Below are positions 17,301-26,171 of a DNA stretch of 46,616 bases, piece by piece. Each line of letters begins with the position of its first letter. The stretch's first letter is position 1. The position numbers were made by a program, and so were the translations under genes. This DNA is from Aquimarina sp. RZ0 (lineage in GTDB: Bacteria > Bacteroidota > Bacteroidia > Flavobacteriales > Flavobacteriaceae), in assembly GCF_008370685.1 (NCBI RefSeq), contig NZ_VTZU01000056.1:1-46616 (forward strand), given 5' to 3'. Below the pieces are notes generated by a model. It had not been told where the DNA came from. It searched no databases and saw only the letters and a program-made list of their open reading frames with translations.

Positions 17301-20300
17301 AACTCCCGGGCTATATGATTCCTAGCTATCTTATGGCTTTAGAAACAATTCCTTTAACTCCTAATGGGAAAGTGGATCGTAAATCGTTACCTTCTGTATC
17401 AGAAGAACATATCGTGAAAAGGAAATATGTTGCTCCTCACAATGAAATCCAAAGAATATTAGTAGAAGTATGGCAGGAAGTCCTGAAGATAGAAAATATA
17501 GGGATTACAGATAACTTTTTTGAACTAGGAGGTGATAGTATGAAAATAAGCCAAGTTGCGTCTATTATTGCTAAAAAGAAAAAAATCAAAATCGGATTGA
17601 ATATAATTTTTTCAAATCCGACTATTGACTCTTTAAGTCTTAAGATATCAGAGCTTAATAAAGCTGATATAAAAAACAATTTAGATGTTTATACAGATAT
17701 AGTCAAAATTAATATTGAAGAAGATTATGATTTATCTTTTGCCCAGAAAAGATTTTGGTTCCTTTCGAATATAGAGGCAGATACATCCTCTCTTAACCTT
17801 ACAGGGAGGTTTGAATTTCCAGTAAAGTTTGAACGAGAAGTATTTATTAAAGCATTTATGTTACTTGTAGACAGACATGAAATATTACGCACTATATTTA
17901 TTACTAGAAACAACAAACCCAAACAAAAAATATTAGCTATTAATGAATTGAACTACAATTCAGAGTTTGAAATTGTTCATTCAGATACAGTAAGAATACA
18001 TAAATTTGAAGAAGAAGTTTTTAAACAAGCCTATCGACTAGATCAATGGCCATTGTTTAAAGTTGTCATCGTAGAAGAAATAAATAAGTCTAATATTCTC
18101 TTTTCGATGAGCCATATTATTTCGGATGGTTGGTCGATGGAAGTATTTAAGCGGGATTTGCTAGCAATTTATAAATCTCTATTAGACAATACATCGTCTG
18201 ATTTACCAGAACTACGAATTCAGCATAAGGATTATGCCAAGTGGGAAAACACTCTAATAGAATCCCCATTTATCAATAATCAGAAACAATATTGGTTAGA
18301 AAAATTAGAATCTCCTGTTGCTAAATTAAAGTTACCATATGATATTGAAAAAGATTCAAATGAATTGAAAAATAGTGGTAGTTATTATATTACTTATATA
18401 AATGAAAGTACCAAAAATTCTATACGTCAGTTCACTGCAAAAACAAATGTAAGACTACTAGCTGTTCTAGTTTCCTGTTTTAAGATTGTACTAAATAGAT
18501 TGACCAATGAAAAAGATATAATTCTTGGCATACCAGTATCTATTAGAGAGCATATCGATCTAAAAAATCAGATTGGGCCATTTTTAAATACAATATTGCT
18601 GAGAAATAATCTAGATGAGAGTGATTCATTTATTAAATTCTTAAGGCAAGTAAATGATAACTTGATTGATAGTTTAGAACATAAATTATACCCACTAGAG
18701 AAAATTATTGAACATCTTGATTTTGAAAGAGATTTCAATACTAACTTCACATCAGTCTTTTTTAATTTATTAGATTTTGACAGCACTAATGAAACAGTTT
18801 TAGAAAATTTGAATCCTAAATTGGGTTTAATTCCAAATGCAGTAAAATTTGATCTAGAATGTTATGTCAAAAGTTTTACTAATGGGATTGCTATCAATTG
18901 TGTTTATAAGAATGAATTGTTCAAACAAGAAACTATTAGTCATTGGATAAATAAATTTATTGCTGTAGTAACTGAGGTTGTTTCTAATCCGGATATAATA
19001 ATTGAAGAATTAGAGATTTTTGACCATTCAATTCATGAAAGCTCAGAAGTAATTATAGATAGACCCTTCGAACACTTTGAAAAAGAAGCACTTAACCAAT
19101 CCATAGTTTCCAGATTCGAGGAACAAGTCGAGAAAAACCCAGAGAAATTGGCTTTAGTAGAAGAGGATGGTCAAATGACATATTTAGAGTTAAATGGATT
19201 GGCCAATACCATTGCTAACAAATTAGTGGAAGCATTACCAAATGGAAAAAATAGAATCGCTTTATTATTAGATCATGGAAGAATGGCAGTGTCGGGTATA
19301 CTAGGAGTTTTAAAATCAGGGAATGCCTATGTGCCTTTGCATACCGAATATCCTGAGAATAAACTTGATGCTATTATAAAAACAACTGATAGTAAATTAA
19401 TTCTTTGTGATGGACAATACATAAAAATAGCTGAAAAATTAGCCAACAAAAATAACATCGAGTTGGTTAATTTGAGTAAAATTATTGATAAAAAAACAGA
19501 ACCCGTAAACCTTGCTATCGAACCTATTGATGAGGCTTATATATTATTCACATCAGGTTCTACAGGGCTTCCAAAAGGGGTCGTTCAAAACCATAGAAAT
19601 GTCATTCACTTTGCTCGGATTTATGCTAATAATCTTAAAATAAGTAAAGAGGACAGAGTGTGTTTATTGTCTACTTATAGTTTTGATGGATCGGTGATTG
19701 ATATCTTTAGCACCTTGCTAATGGGGGCTACTTTATATCCTTTTAATTTGAAGAAAAAGGGTTTAGCTTCTTTAGAACCATGGTTGAATTCTCAACAGAT
19801 ATCAATTTATCATACGGTACCAACAATATATAGAACATTTGTAACAGATTTAGCAGAAAAGAGCTTTCCTTCAATTAGGTTAGTGATATTAGGCGGAGAG
19901 GCCGTTTTCAAAAGTGATTTTGAATTATTTAAAAAATACTTTCAGGAAGAAACCATCTTTGTAAATGTTTATGGATGTGCAGAGTCATCGATGTTGTGTC
20001 AAAAGTTATTAAACCATAATAGTGTAGTTACTACTAGAAGAATACCTTTAGGTAGTACATTGGAAGACTCATCATTTTACATTCTAAATAATGGAAAATT
20101 AACTAAGGATATTTATCAGGTAGGAGAAATTATACATAGTAATGCACATCTGGCATTAGGCTATATAAATCAAGAAGATCTGACTAAGAAAGTATTTGTT
20201 AATGATCTCTTAGAAGAAAGAAATAGGTGTTATAAATCTGGAGATATTGGAAGAATAATGCCGAATGGAGAAATTGAATTTTTAAACAGAAAGGATTCTC

Positions 20301-22147
20301 AGGTAAAATTAAATGGAATTCGGATAGAATTAACAGAGATTGAGCAGAACATTTTAGAACTTGAGGAAATTGATCAAGTGGTTGTGCTAACTAAAGAATA
20401 TAATGGCAAAATGAGTTTGGTGGTCTATTTATCTAAGAGGCATCATTTAATGGAAGCAAAAATACAACAGTTTTTGAGAGGTCGTTTGCCAATGTTTATG
20501 GTTCCTAATTTGTTTGTTTATTTGGATAAATTCCCATTAACCAGATCAGGAAAAATATCGAGGATTGACTTACCAGAAGTGAGTCTAAAGAATGATCAAA
20601 ATAGTTTGGTAGCCCCTAGAAATATGATTGAATATCAATTGTTGGATATTTGGAAAGAGATATTGGGAATTGAAGAATTAGGAATCACAAATAATTTCTT
20701 TAAGGTAGGAGGGGATAGTATAAGAGTGATGACCTTATCTGATAAAATTTTGACAACTTTTGGTTTCAAGGTTTCTCTTCACAATTTTTTCGAATATGCA
20801 ACAATTCGAGATTTTTATGAACAATATAATGAAGAATTCAATACGACTAATAATACGACTGTAGAGGAAGTTCCGATTCAAGAAATGATAAACTTACCAC
20901 TATCACCTCAGCAACAAAACATGATATATTATGAAGGGATTAATATAACTTCATATAATGATAATTGTGAACTTAGATTCAGTATTCCGCAACAGGTTTC
21001 AATTGAGGTGCTTAAAAAAGCAATTATAATATTGGTAAAACGACATGAAAACCTAAGAGGCCATTTTTACCAAGAAGATGGAAATACCTATCAGCAATTT
21101 GACGATGAGTATATACCAGAGATCATCAGGTTAGAAAAAGAAGAAGTACTTAAGGGCGATGATTTTTATTTTGACTTAACCGAATGCCCTCCGTATAAGA
21201 TATTTATTAGAGATCAAAAAAATGATGGAATTGAATTGTTAATTATAATAAGCCATTTGATAGTTGATGAGTATTCTTTACAGATTCTTTATAAAGAATT
21301 TAGTATTGTCTGTAAAAAAATTCTTGTTAATGATGAGAATATTTTTGAAACTCCATCTTTAAAATATTCTGATTTTGTAAAACAACAATGGCATCTTAGG
21401 ACTACTCCAGCTTTTTTAGAAATGGAAAAACATTGGGAGCAACTAATTGACCCTAATATAAAATCTCCTGTATTTTATGATCTAGACAAAAATAAAAACA
21501 GAAGTGCATTTGGTTTGGTTAATGTTTATCATGTCAGATTGGATCAAGAATCTGGGAATCGGTTAATTAATTATAGTAAGAATATTGGTATTCCTATTTT
21601 TAATATTATTCATGCCGTTTACGCATATACAATTTACACTTTATCTGGTAATAATGATTTTCTTATTGGTTCTATTTTTTCAGGCAGAAACTCTGAACAA
21701 ATGGTTAGTTTAGTTGGTTTTACTACTACTACCGCAATGATATCCTGTAAGATTGAAGAAGAAATGCCTTTGATTAATTGTATTGAAAATATCAATAAAC
21801 AAATTCTTAAATCTTTAGAGTCAATAGCGTATCAGTATGAAGATTTGGTAAAAAAGTTTGATTTAGATATTAATGAAGAACGAATGCCATTGACAGATCT
21901 ATACATTAATGTCAAAAGGGTTTTAGGTACTGATCCTGATTTAAAAAACAATTCGCACATCAAGACACCAAAGTCTCAAAAGTATGATATGCTATTGATT
22001 TTAACTATTGATCCTGATGACCAATTTGGGATCTCTATAAATTATAGAAGAGATATAATTGAGCCTGAAGAAATAGAAAATTTCGTTCAAAAATTTTCTG
22101 ATATTATCAAGGAAATGTTAGGTGTAGAACAAATAACAAACTACTAA
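14393..22147 (+). CDS. NRPS 2: TubC dock, C-A-T, C-A-T, terminal C
   Basis: A 2,584-residue synthetase. Residues 1-52 are a TubC-type N-terminal docking domain (LLRKLNTLNITINLKGDQL, then TAELLEEIKQYKKELISFL). C1 follows (HHIISDG 204-210), then A1 (TSGSTGKPKG near 668), T1 (Ser1049 in ELGGDSM), C2 (SHIISDG 1240-1246; the first His is Ser, the catalytic second His is kept), A2 (TSGSTGLPKG near 1720), T2 (Ser2109 in KVGGDSI), and a terminal C-like domain (SHLIVDE from 2287; the usual DG is DE). The A1 code reads DAWYLGNVVK, close to the Leu code DAWFLGNVVK. A2 reads about DGIHIGVMLK, which I match to no known substrate; its motifs are also atypical (VYGCAESS, KLNGIRIEL in place of the usual RGxRIEL). 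There is no thioesterase. The docking domain suggests it receives the chain from NRPS 1. ATG 14393 is the start. Confidence 0.93.
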   Translation: MQDLLRKLNTLNITINLKGDQLDIKSPRGAMTAELLEEIKQYKKELISFLGEYKIYDNNVITKTSLKENYTLSSSQYRLWLLHEIGKENTTYNMPSAFRIKDAISVADIEKALLKLIERHEILRTNFEVDEKTGKPVQCISPIGNICFKLNYFDFSQESNREEKFEKIKEKEVGHHFDLKNDSLIRVSLIKMHEDEYILIFILHHIISDGWSSLVIIKDLFSIYQSLFIDEKIGLQPLSIQYKDYAEWQQTVINSKEIVNHKNYWKTQFKGNIPITEIPSNKPRPSIKTYNGATITKEFNGNLIKDFQKLCSEQGATLFMGFLTLTKILFYKYTSQTDIIIGSPNAGRELTELQDQIGFYVNILALKTSFNNRESFNQLLRKVKKTTLDANQYQDYPFDELIQELNLPSDRSRNPLFNTILSVETNKENTLKPPTDFNIKELNLGDKTSKFDLEFIFNINQNSNDLSLTYNTDLYYEEFVVQITNHLERLLIETIEAPDVTINKLNCLTEKEKTKLLNEFNNTSLEYPKNKTFVDLFEEQVLNTPNNTAIVCNGNCFTYSDLNEISNQLANHLIVNHNISTKDFVGVKIQRSEWLIISFLAIIKTGAVYIPIDIDYPQDRIDFIEKDSNCKLIIDQNFINEFVNKEKTDKSKPKIRLENSSLVYIIYTSGSTGKPKGVMISHQNLVNLCFWHKKQYAVNELSKGTLFSGIAFDASIWEMCPYLLFGASLYPITEQNIRLDINELCNFLNENKITHSYLPTTISNQLVIHDKIIENTIVLTGGDILRLQKKPNFKLYNNYGPTENTVVTTFFDINDEYNSFSIPIGKPISNTKIYILDDNLELLPIGISGKLYVSGDGVAKGYLNHQELTAEKFIVNPFIEGERMYDTGDFAKWLCDGNIEFIGRKDDQVKLRGYRIELGEIENVILLFSKEITQAAVIIKKVNNTETLIAYYVEKETVDHQALKNYLKEKLPGYMIPSYLMALETIPLTPNGKVDRKSLPSVSEEHIVKRKYVAPHNEIQRILVEVWQEVLKIENIGITDNFFELGGDSMKISQVASIIAKKKKIKIGLNIIFSNPTIDSLSLKISELNKADIKNNLDVYTDIVKINIEEDYDLSFAQKRFWFLSNIEADTSSLNLTGRFEFPVKFEREVFIKAFMLLVDRHEILRTIFITRNNKPKQKILAINELNYNSEFEIVHSDTVRIHKFEEEVFKQAYRLDQWPLFKVVIVEEINKSNILFSMSHIISDGWSMEVFKRDLLAIYKSLLDNTSSDLPELRIQHKDYAKWENTLIESPFINNQKQYWLEKLESPVAKLKLPYDIEKDSNELKNSGSYYITYINESTKNSIRQFTAKTNVRLLAVLVSCFKIVLNRLTNEKDIILGIPVSIREHIDLKNQIGPFLNTILLRNNLDESDSFIKFLRQVNDNLIDSLEHKLYPLEKIIEHLDFERDFNTNFTSVFFNLLDFDSTNETVLENLNPKLGLIPNAVKFDLECYVKSFTNGIAINCVYKNELFKQETISHWINKFIAVVTEVVSNPDIIIEELEIFDHSIHESSEVIIDRPFEHFEKEALNQSIVSRFEEQVEKNPEKLALVEEDGQMTYLELNGLANTIANKLVEALPNGKNRIALLLDHGRMAVSGILGVLKSGNAYVPLHTEYPENKLDAIIKTTDSKLILCDGQYIKIAEKLANKNNIELVNLSKIIDKKTEPVNLAIEPIDEAYILFTSGSTGLPKGVVQNHRNVIHFARIYANNLKISKEDRVCLLSTYSFDGSVIDIFSTLLMGATLYPFNLKKKGLASLEPWLNSQQISIYHTVPTIYRTFVTDLAEKSFPSIRLVILGGEAVFKSDFELFKKYFQEETIFVNVYGCAESSMLCQKLLNHNSVVTTRRIPLGSTLEDSSFYILNNGKLTKDIYQVGEIIHSNAHLALGYINQEDLTKKVFVNDLLEERNRCYKSGDIGRIMPNGEIEFLNRKDSQVKLNGIRIELTEIEQNILELEEIDQVVVLTKEYNGKMSLVVYLSKRHHLMEAKIQQFLRGRLPMFMVPNLFVYLDKFPLTRSGKISRIDLPEVSLKNDQNSLVAPRNMIEYQLLDIWKEILGIEELGITNNFFKVGGDSIRVMTLSDKILTTFGFKVSLHNFFEYATIRDFYEQYNEEFNTTNNTTVEEVPIQEMINLPLSPQQQNMIYYEGINITSYNDNCELRFSIPQQVSIEVLKKAIIILVKRHENLRGHFYQEDGNTYQQFDDEYIPEIIRLEKEEVLKGDDFYFDLTECPPYKIFIRDQKNDGIELLIIISHLIVDEYSLQILYKEFSIVCKKILVNDENIFETPSLKYSDFVKQQWHLRTTPAFLEMEKHWEQLIDPNIKSPVFYDLDKNKNRSAFGLVNVYHVRLDQESGNRLINYSKNIGIPIFNIIHAVYAYTIYTLSGNNDFLIGSIFSGRNSEQMVSLVGFTTTTAMISCKIEEEMPLINCIENINKQILKSLESIAYQYEDLVKKFDLDINEERMPLTDLYINVKRVLGTDPDLKNNSHIKTPKSQKYDMLLILTIDPDDQFGISINYRRDIIEPEEIENFVQKFSDIIKEMLGVEQITNY

Positions 22148-22203
22148 AGTAAGTTTCAATTCAATTTCATGATTGATTTGAGAGAGTTTAATAATAAGCA
22201 TTT

Positions 22204-23946
22204 ATGAAAAAATATTATATTGGAATAGCATGTACATTCCATGATCCATCAATAGTAATTATTGATATGGATGGCGAAATATTATTTGCAGAAGCATCAG
22301 AAAGATATCTACAAAATAAAAGAGCTTTTGTCAGTCCAGCTGACGATATGTTTAGGATCACATACCTTTTAAAAAAATATTGTTCTTCTAATGCAAGTTA
22401 TACCCTTTGTTTTACTTGGAGCAAAACATATATAGATCAGTTTGTGAATTCAAATGAATCCAACCAAAGTGATGAAATTAAACCTCTTCAGTACCCAGAT
22501 ATTTCAGGTCCATTTGAGAATTTAACAACATATAATTGGTCGAATGAAACAGAGCAAGCAATATTTGCTAATTTGGGAACCAATACTGTTCGAGCATTAC
22601 GTGAAGATTTTTCTCCAATAGAGATCAAGAAAGAATATTTTGATCATCATTTATGCCATGCAGCATATGCCTGTTACTCTAGCCCTTTTGATTCTGGAAT
22701 TTGTGTAATACTAGATGGTATTGGAGAAAATGGCCCAATTTCTATCTATAGATATGAAAATGGACAAATCTCGCTTTTAGATGATCAAAAATCATCGGCA
22801 AGTATTGGATTTCTATATAGTTCAATAACACAGTTATGTGGTTACAATGCCTTAAAAGGAGAAGAATGGAAGATTATGGGATTGGCACCATACGGCAAAT
22901 TAAATAGAGAGCTTTATTTATTACTAGAACAAATGTTGAGTGTAGATAATTGTGTTTTGAAATATTCATCTTCTACTGGATATGGAAAATGTTTAAAAGA
23001 AATGTTTGAGAAGCATAAGCCAAATACTGAGAGCGAGATAGCGGATATAGCATTTACAGGCCAAAAATTCTTTTCAGAATTAGTAACGACTTTACTCAAT
23101 AATGTATATACACATAATAAATCTGAAAATTTAATTTATTCTGGAGGTTGTGCCTTAAACTCCTCGTTTAATGGGACTATCCTTAAAAACACTGGTTTCA
23201 AAAGTTTACATATTCCTTCTGCTCCTGGTGATGATGGAAATGCAATAGGAGCTGCTTTATTAAGTTATAAACAAGATTATTCTCTTCCTATTGCCAAATA
23301 CAAAATGTTAACTCCTTATCTAGGCTCTAGCATTAATAAAAAAACAGTAGAAAGTTTTCTTAAACACATTAAATTAGAGAATGTTAGAGAACTATCGGAT
23401 GACAAACTGTTTTCTTATGTAGCAGAAAAATTGGCAGAAGGAAAGCTTGTTAGCTGGATTCAAGGTCGTGCAGAATTTGGTCCGAGAGCTTTGGGAAATC
23501 GTTCTATATTGGCAGATCCTAGAGATATAGAAATGAAGGATAAAATTAATTCTGTAGTTAAATACAGAGAAGGATATCGCCCATTTGCACCTGCAATATT
23601 AAATGACTTTGGGAATACTTATTTTCATGACTATAGAGAAAGTAGATATATGGAATTAACAGGGAAGTTCAAAATGGAACAGACTAAGAAAGTCCCGGCA
23701 GTAGTTCATATTAACCATACAGGAAGGTATCAATCGGTAAAAGAGGAATGGAATGAACGTTTTTACAAACTGATAAAAGCATTTTATGACAATACAAATG
23801 TTCCGGTTTTATTAAATACAAGTTGCAACGTTATGGGTAAACCCATGGTTCATTCCTTAGAAGATGCTTTAGGGATGTTTTTTACAAATGGACTGGATAT
23901 TTTGGTAATAGACAATGTCATTGTAGAGAAGTCGGAAAGCAATTGA
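22204..23946 (+). CDS. carbamoyltransferase, NodU/CmcH/TobZ family
   Basis: A 580-residue protein of the family that moves a carbamoyl group from carbamoyl phosphate, through carbamoyl-adenylate, to a hydroxyl (or amine) on a natural product. Visible marks are the N-terminal Kae1-like part (YYIGIACTFHDPSIVIID), DHHLCHAAYACYSSPFD near 148, GYNALKGEEWKIMGLAPYGK near 220, IYSGGCALNS near 310, PSAPGDDGNAIGAAL near 340, and the C-terminal YrdC-like/NodU_C part with QGRAEFGPRALGNRSILADP near 420. The length is normal for the family. It is the first tailoring gene, 56 nt after NRPS 2. The acceptor is unknown; a hydroxyl made by the oxygenases of this cluster, or a backbone or side-chain amine, are possibilities. 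Confidence 0.9.
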   Translation: MKKYYIGIACTFHDPSIVIIDMDGEILFAEASERYLQNKRAFVSPADDMFRITYLLKKYCSSNASYTLCFTWSKTYIDQFVNSNESNQSDEIKPLQYPDISGPFENLTTYNWSNETEQAIFANLGTNTVRALREDFSPIEIKKEYFDHHLCHAAYACYSSPFDSGICVILDGIGENGPISIYRYENGQISLLDDQKSSASIGFLYSSITQLCGYNALKGEEWKIMGLAPYGKLNRELYLLLEQMLSVDNCVLKYSSSTGYGKCLKEMFEKHKPNTESEIADIAFTGQKFFSELVTTLLNNVYTHNKSENLIYSGGCALNSSFNGTILKNTGFKSLHIPSAPGDDGNAIGAALLSYKQDYSLPIAKYKMLTPYLGSSINKKTVESFLKHIKLENVRELSDDKLFSYVAEKLAEGKLVSWIQGRAEFGPRALGNRSILADPRDIEMKDKINSVVKYREGYRPFAPAILNDFGNTYFHDYRESRYMELTGKFKMEQTKKVPAVVHINHTGRYQSVKEEWNERFYKLIKAFYDNTNVPVLLNTSCNVMGKPMVHSLEDALGMFFTNGLDILVIDNVIVEKSESN

Positions 23947-23965
23947 ATTACAAAAATAACACAGT

Positions 23966-23983
23966 TAAACTCTGATGAGTTTA
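23966..23983. repeat. short hairpin after carbamoyltransferase gene
   Basis: TAAACTC, loop TGAT, GAGTTTA: a 7-bp stem 19 nt after the stop codon, with no U-tract. It may stabilise or process the mRNA; it is too weak to call a terminator. Confidence 0.25.
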
Positions 23984-24017
23984 CCCTCGTATAAATCTAA
24001 TTTTAAAATCAACAAAC

Positions 24018-24830
24018 ATGCAAAAATTCATAAACTCTATCCATGATGGGGAAGAAATATCTTATGATTACCATTTCTTAAATACTACCAATCCCACTTT
24101 AGTTTTTTTACATGGTTGGTGTTGTAATAAATCCTTTTGGGAGTATCAGGTAGCTCATTTTTCAGGAGATTATAACATTATTAATATAGATATGGTTGGA
24201 CATGGAGAATCTAAATCAGCAAGTAGAAAAGAATGGTCTTTAGATATATTAGCATTAGATGTTTTATCTGTTTTGCAGAATGAGAATGCCAAAAAAGTAG
24301 TATTGGTGGGGCATTCGATGGCAGACAATGTAATGTTGTATTTGGTTAAACATAAGGATATCGATATTAAAGGGATTATAGGAATTGATAATTTCTATCA
24401 AGTAGCCGAGCCTGTTTCAGAAGAACTAAGAAAAGAAGTAATTACTTATTTCGAAAAAGATTACTTAGGAGGGCTTAAAGAAACAGTACTTGGTTGGTTT
24501 GTAGATCCGGAAAAAGATGCGAGACTGGTAAATGACATCTACAATCAGATGAAAGTTATCCCTGAAGAAATGTCCAGAGCAATTGGGATTTATACGTTAA
24601 ATGATATATCCTATAGGCATCTTAAAAATTCAAATATTCCCATTCGCATTATTGCTTGTACCAAATGGACAGATGACAGGGCGACTAAATTGTTTAATAT
24701 GTTCAATGACTTAGAAATCAGAGACATGATTCCTAAAAGTGGACATTTCCCTATGATTGACACTACTCAGGAGTTTAATGATATCCTACAGAACGTTATC
24801 AGCGAAATAGAACAGGCAGTTATTGCTTAA
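24018..24830 (+). CDS. alpha/beta hydrolase, possible release or editing enzyme
   Basis: A 270-residue cytosolic alpha/beta hydrolase (no signal peptide). The oxyanion-hole motif HGW is at 32-34, the nucleophile elbow GHSMA gives Ser100, and His243 (SGHFPMID) is the likely base; the acid is probably Asp219 or Asp220. The sequence around Ser100 differs from the GHSMGG of classical type II thioesterases. Since no NRPS in the cluster has a thioesterase domain, this free-standing hydrolase is a candidate for chain release, editing of misloaded carriers, or hydrolysis of a tailored intermediate. It sits between the carbamoyltransferase and KamA genes with 71 and 78 nt spacers, ATG at 24018. Confidence 0.8.
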   Translation: MQKFINSIHDGEEISYDYHFLNTTNPTLVFLHGWCCNKSFWEYQVAHFSGDYNIINIDMVGHGESKSASRKEWSLDILALDVLSVLQNENAKKVVLVGHSMADNVMLYLVKHKDIDIKGIIGIDNFYQVAEPVSEELRKEVITYFEKDYLGGLKETVLGWFVDPEKDARLVNDIYNQMKVIPEEMSRAIGIYTLNDISYRHLKNSNIPIRIIACTKWTDDRATKLFNMFNDLEIRDMIPKSGHFPMIDTTQEFNDILQNVISEIEQAVIA

Positions 24831-24908
24831 TACAATGCACGGTATTGAGATTATACCAATAAAAATCAATGGAGTATTCATCATTCATTTTAAATAAAAT
24901 CATGTAAC

Positions 24909-26168
24909 ATGGAAACGTTTATTAATAATTACGAAGCTAAAAGAAAAACAAAGCGCCACACACTTTGGGAGAACGTTCCGGATGAACAATGGGAAGATTG
25001 GAAGTGGCAATTAAGTAATAGAATAAACAGCGTAGAAGAGATTTCCAAAATCATCAATCTCACAGATTCAGAGATTAATGCCCTACAATCAGACTCATTA
25101 TTCAGGGTAGATATTACCCCTTATTTTATAAGTCTATTGGATCCGGATGATCCTAATTGCCCTTTGAGAAAACAGGTAATTCCTACTGAAAAAGAAAAAG
25201 AAGCATTTTTAGGCATGCAGGAAGATTCTTTGGGAGAAGACGCTTTTTCTCCGGTAAAAGGTATTACTCATAGATACCCCGATAGAGTTTTGATGTTAGT
25301 TACAACCCAATGTGCTAGTTATTGTAGGTATTGTACTAGAAGTAGGCTCGTAGGTGATAGTTCGAAAAATTATAGTGGGTCTGATTTGGAGAAACAAATC
25401 GAATACATTCGAAACAATCCTAAAGTACGAGATGTGCTTTTATCAGGGGGAGATCCATTAGTACTTCCTGTAAAGAGATTAAAATTAATTTTATCTAAAC
25501 TTAGGGAAATACCCCATCTTGACATTGTGAGGATTGGATCTAGAACGCCAATATTTAACCCTTTTGTGGTTACTAAAGAGTTGTGTGATATGTTAAGTGA
25601 ATTTCATCCACTTTGGGTTAACATACATGTCAATCATGATAAAGAAATTACTCCAGAATTACGTGAAGCGTGCTCTAATATGCTTAATGTTGGAATACCA
25701 TTAGGAAATCAGGCTGTATTACTAAAAGGGATAAATGATACTGTTAATATTCAAAGGAAATTGTGTATAGACTTGGTGAAAATGAGAGTTCGTCCATATT
25801 ACCTATACCAGTGTGATTTGGTAAAAGGAGCTGGGCATTTCAGAACTTCTTATACAAAAGGGATAGAAATCATTGAAGGACTACGAGGACATATTTCTGG
25901 ATATGCCGTTCCTACCTTCGTAGTTGATGCTCCTTATGGAGGAGGTAAAATTCCGGTTGCTCCCAATTATATTGTTAGTCAAACGGAAGGTAAGGTATTA
26001 CTAAGAAACTTTGAAGGGTTTATGACGGTGTATATTGATCCTATTCAAAACAGAGATATTCATACGGAAGAGGTAATTGATGAAGATGAAGATGTTTCTG
26101 TGTTAAAATTACTTCAAGGTAGACAAAAAACAATAATTCCTCAGAATTATAGAAAATCTAAAGAATAA
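24909..26168 (+). CDS. kamA: lysine 2,3-aminomutase (radical SAM, PLP)
   Basis: A 419-residue KamA-family enzyme that converts L-lysine to beta-lysine using S-adenosylmethionine, a [4Fe-4S] cluster and PLP. The cluster-binding motif CASYCRYC gives Cys135, Cys139 and Cys142; LLSGGDPLVLP follows near 180, and Lys347 in APYGGGKIP is the PLP lysine. Length is typical. Starts at ATG 24909 and is followed after 3 bp by the flavoprotein gene, so the two are translationally close. In a biosynthetic cluster it most probably makes beta-lysine (or another beta-amino acid) as a building block, as in viomycin and streptothricin pathways. A related aminomutase activity (for example on glutamate) cannot be excluded by eye. 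Confidence 0.92.
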   Translation: METFINNYEAKRKTKRHTLWENVPDEQWEDWKWQLSNRINSVEEISKIINLTDSEINALQSDSLFRVDITPYFISLLDPDDPNCPLRKQVIPTEKEKEAFLGMQEDSLGEDAFSPVKGITHRYPDRVLMLVTTQCASYCRYCTRSRLVGDSSKNYSGSDLEKQIEYIRNNPKVRDVLLSGGDPLVLPVKRLKLILSKLREIPHLDIVRIGSRTPIFNPFVVTKELCDMLSEFHPLWVNIHVNHDKEITPELREACSNMLNVGIPLGNQAVLLKGINDTVNIQRKLCIDLVKMRVRPYYLYQCDLVKGAGHFRTSYTKGIEIIEGLRGHISGYAVPTFVVDAPYGGGKIPVAPNYIVSQTEGKVLLRNFEGFMTVYIDPIQNRDIHTEEVIDEDEDVSVLKLLQGRQKTIIPQNYRKSKE

Positions 26169-26171
26169 TAC

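Noticed and set aside
17540..17720. Epimerase domain after the GGDSM carrier motif in NRPS 2
   Set aside because: The domain that follows carries a C-type layout (DLSFAQKRFWFLS, HEILRT, SHIISDG) and leads into an A domain, so it is a condensation domain.
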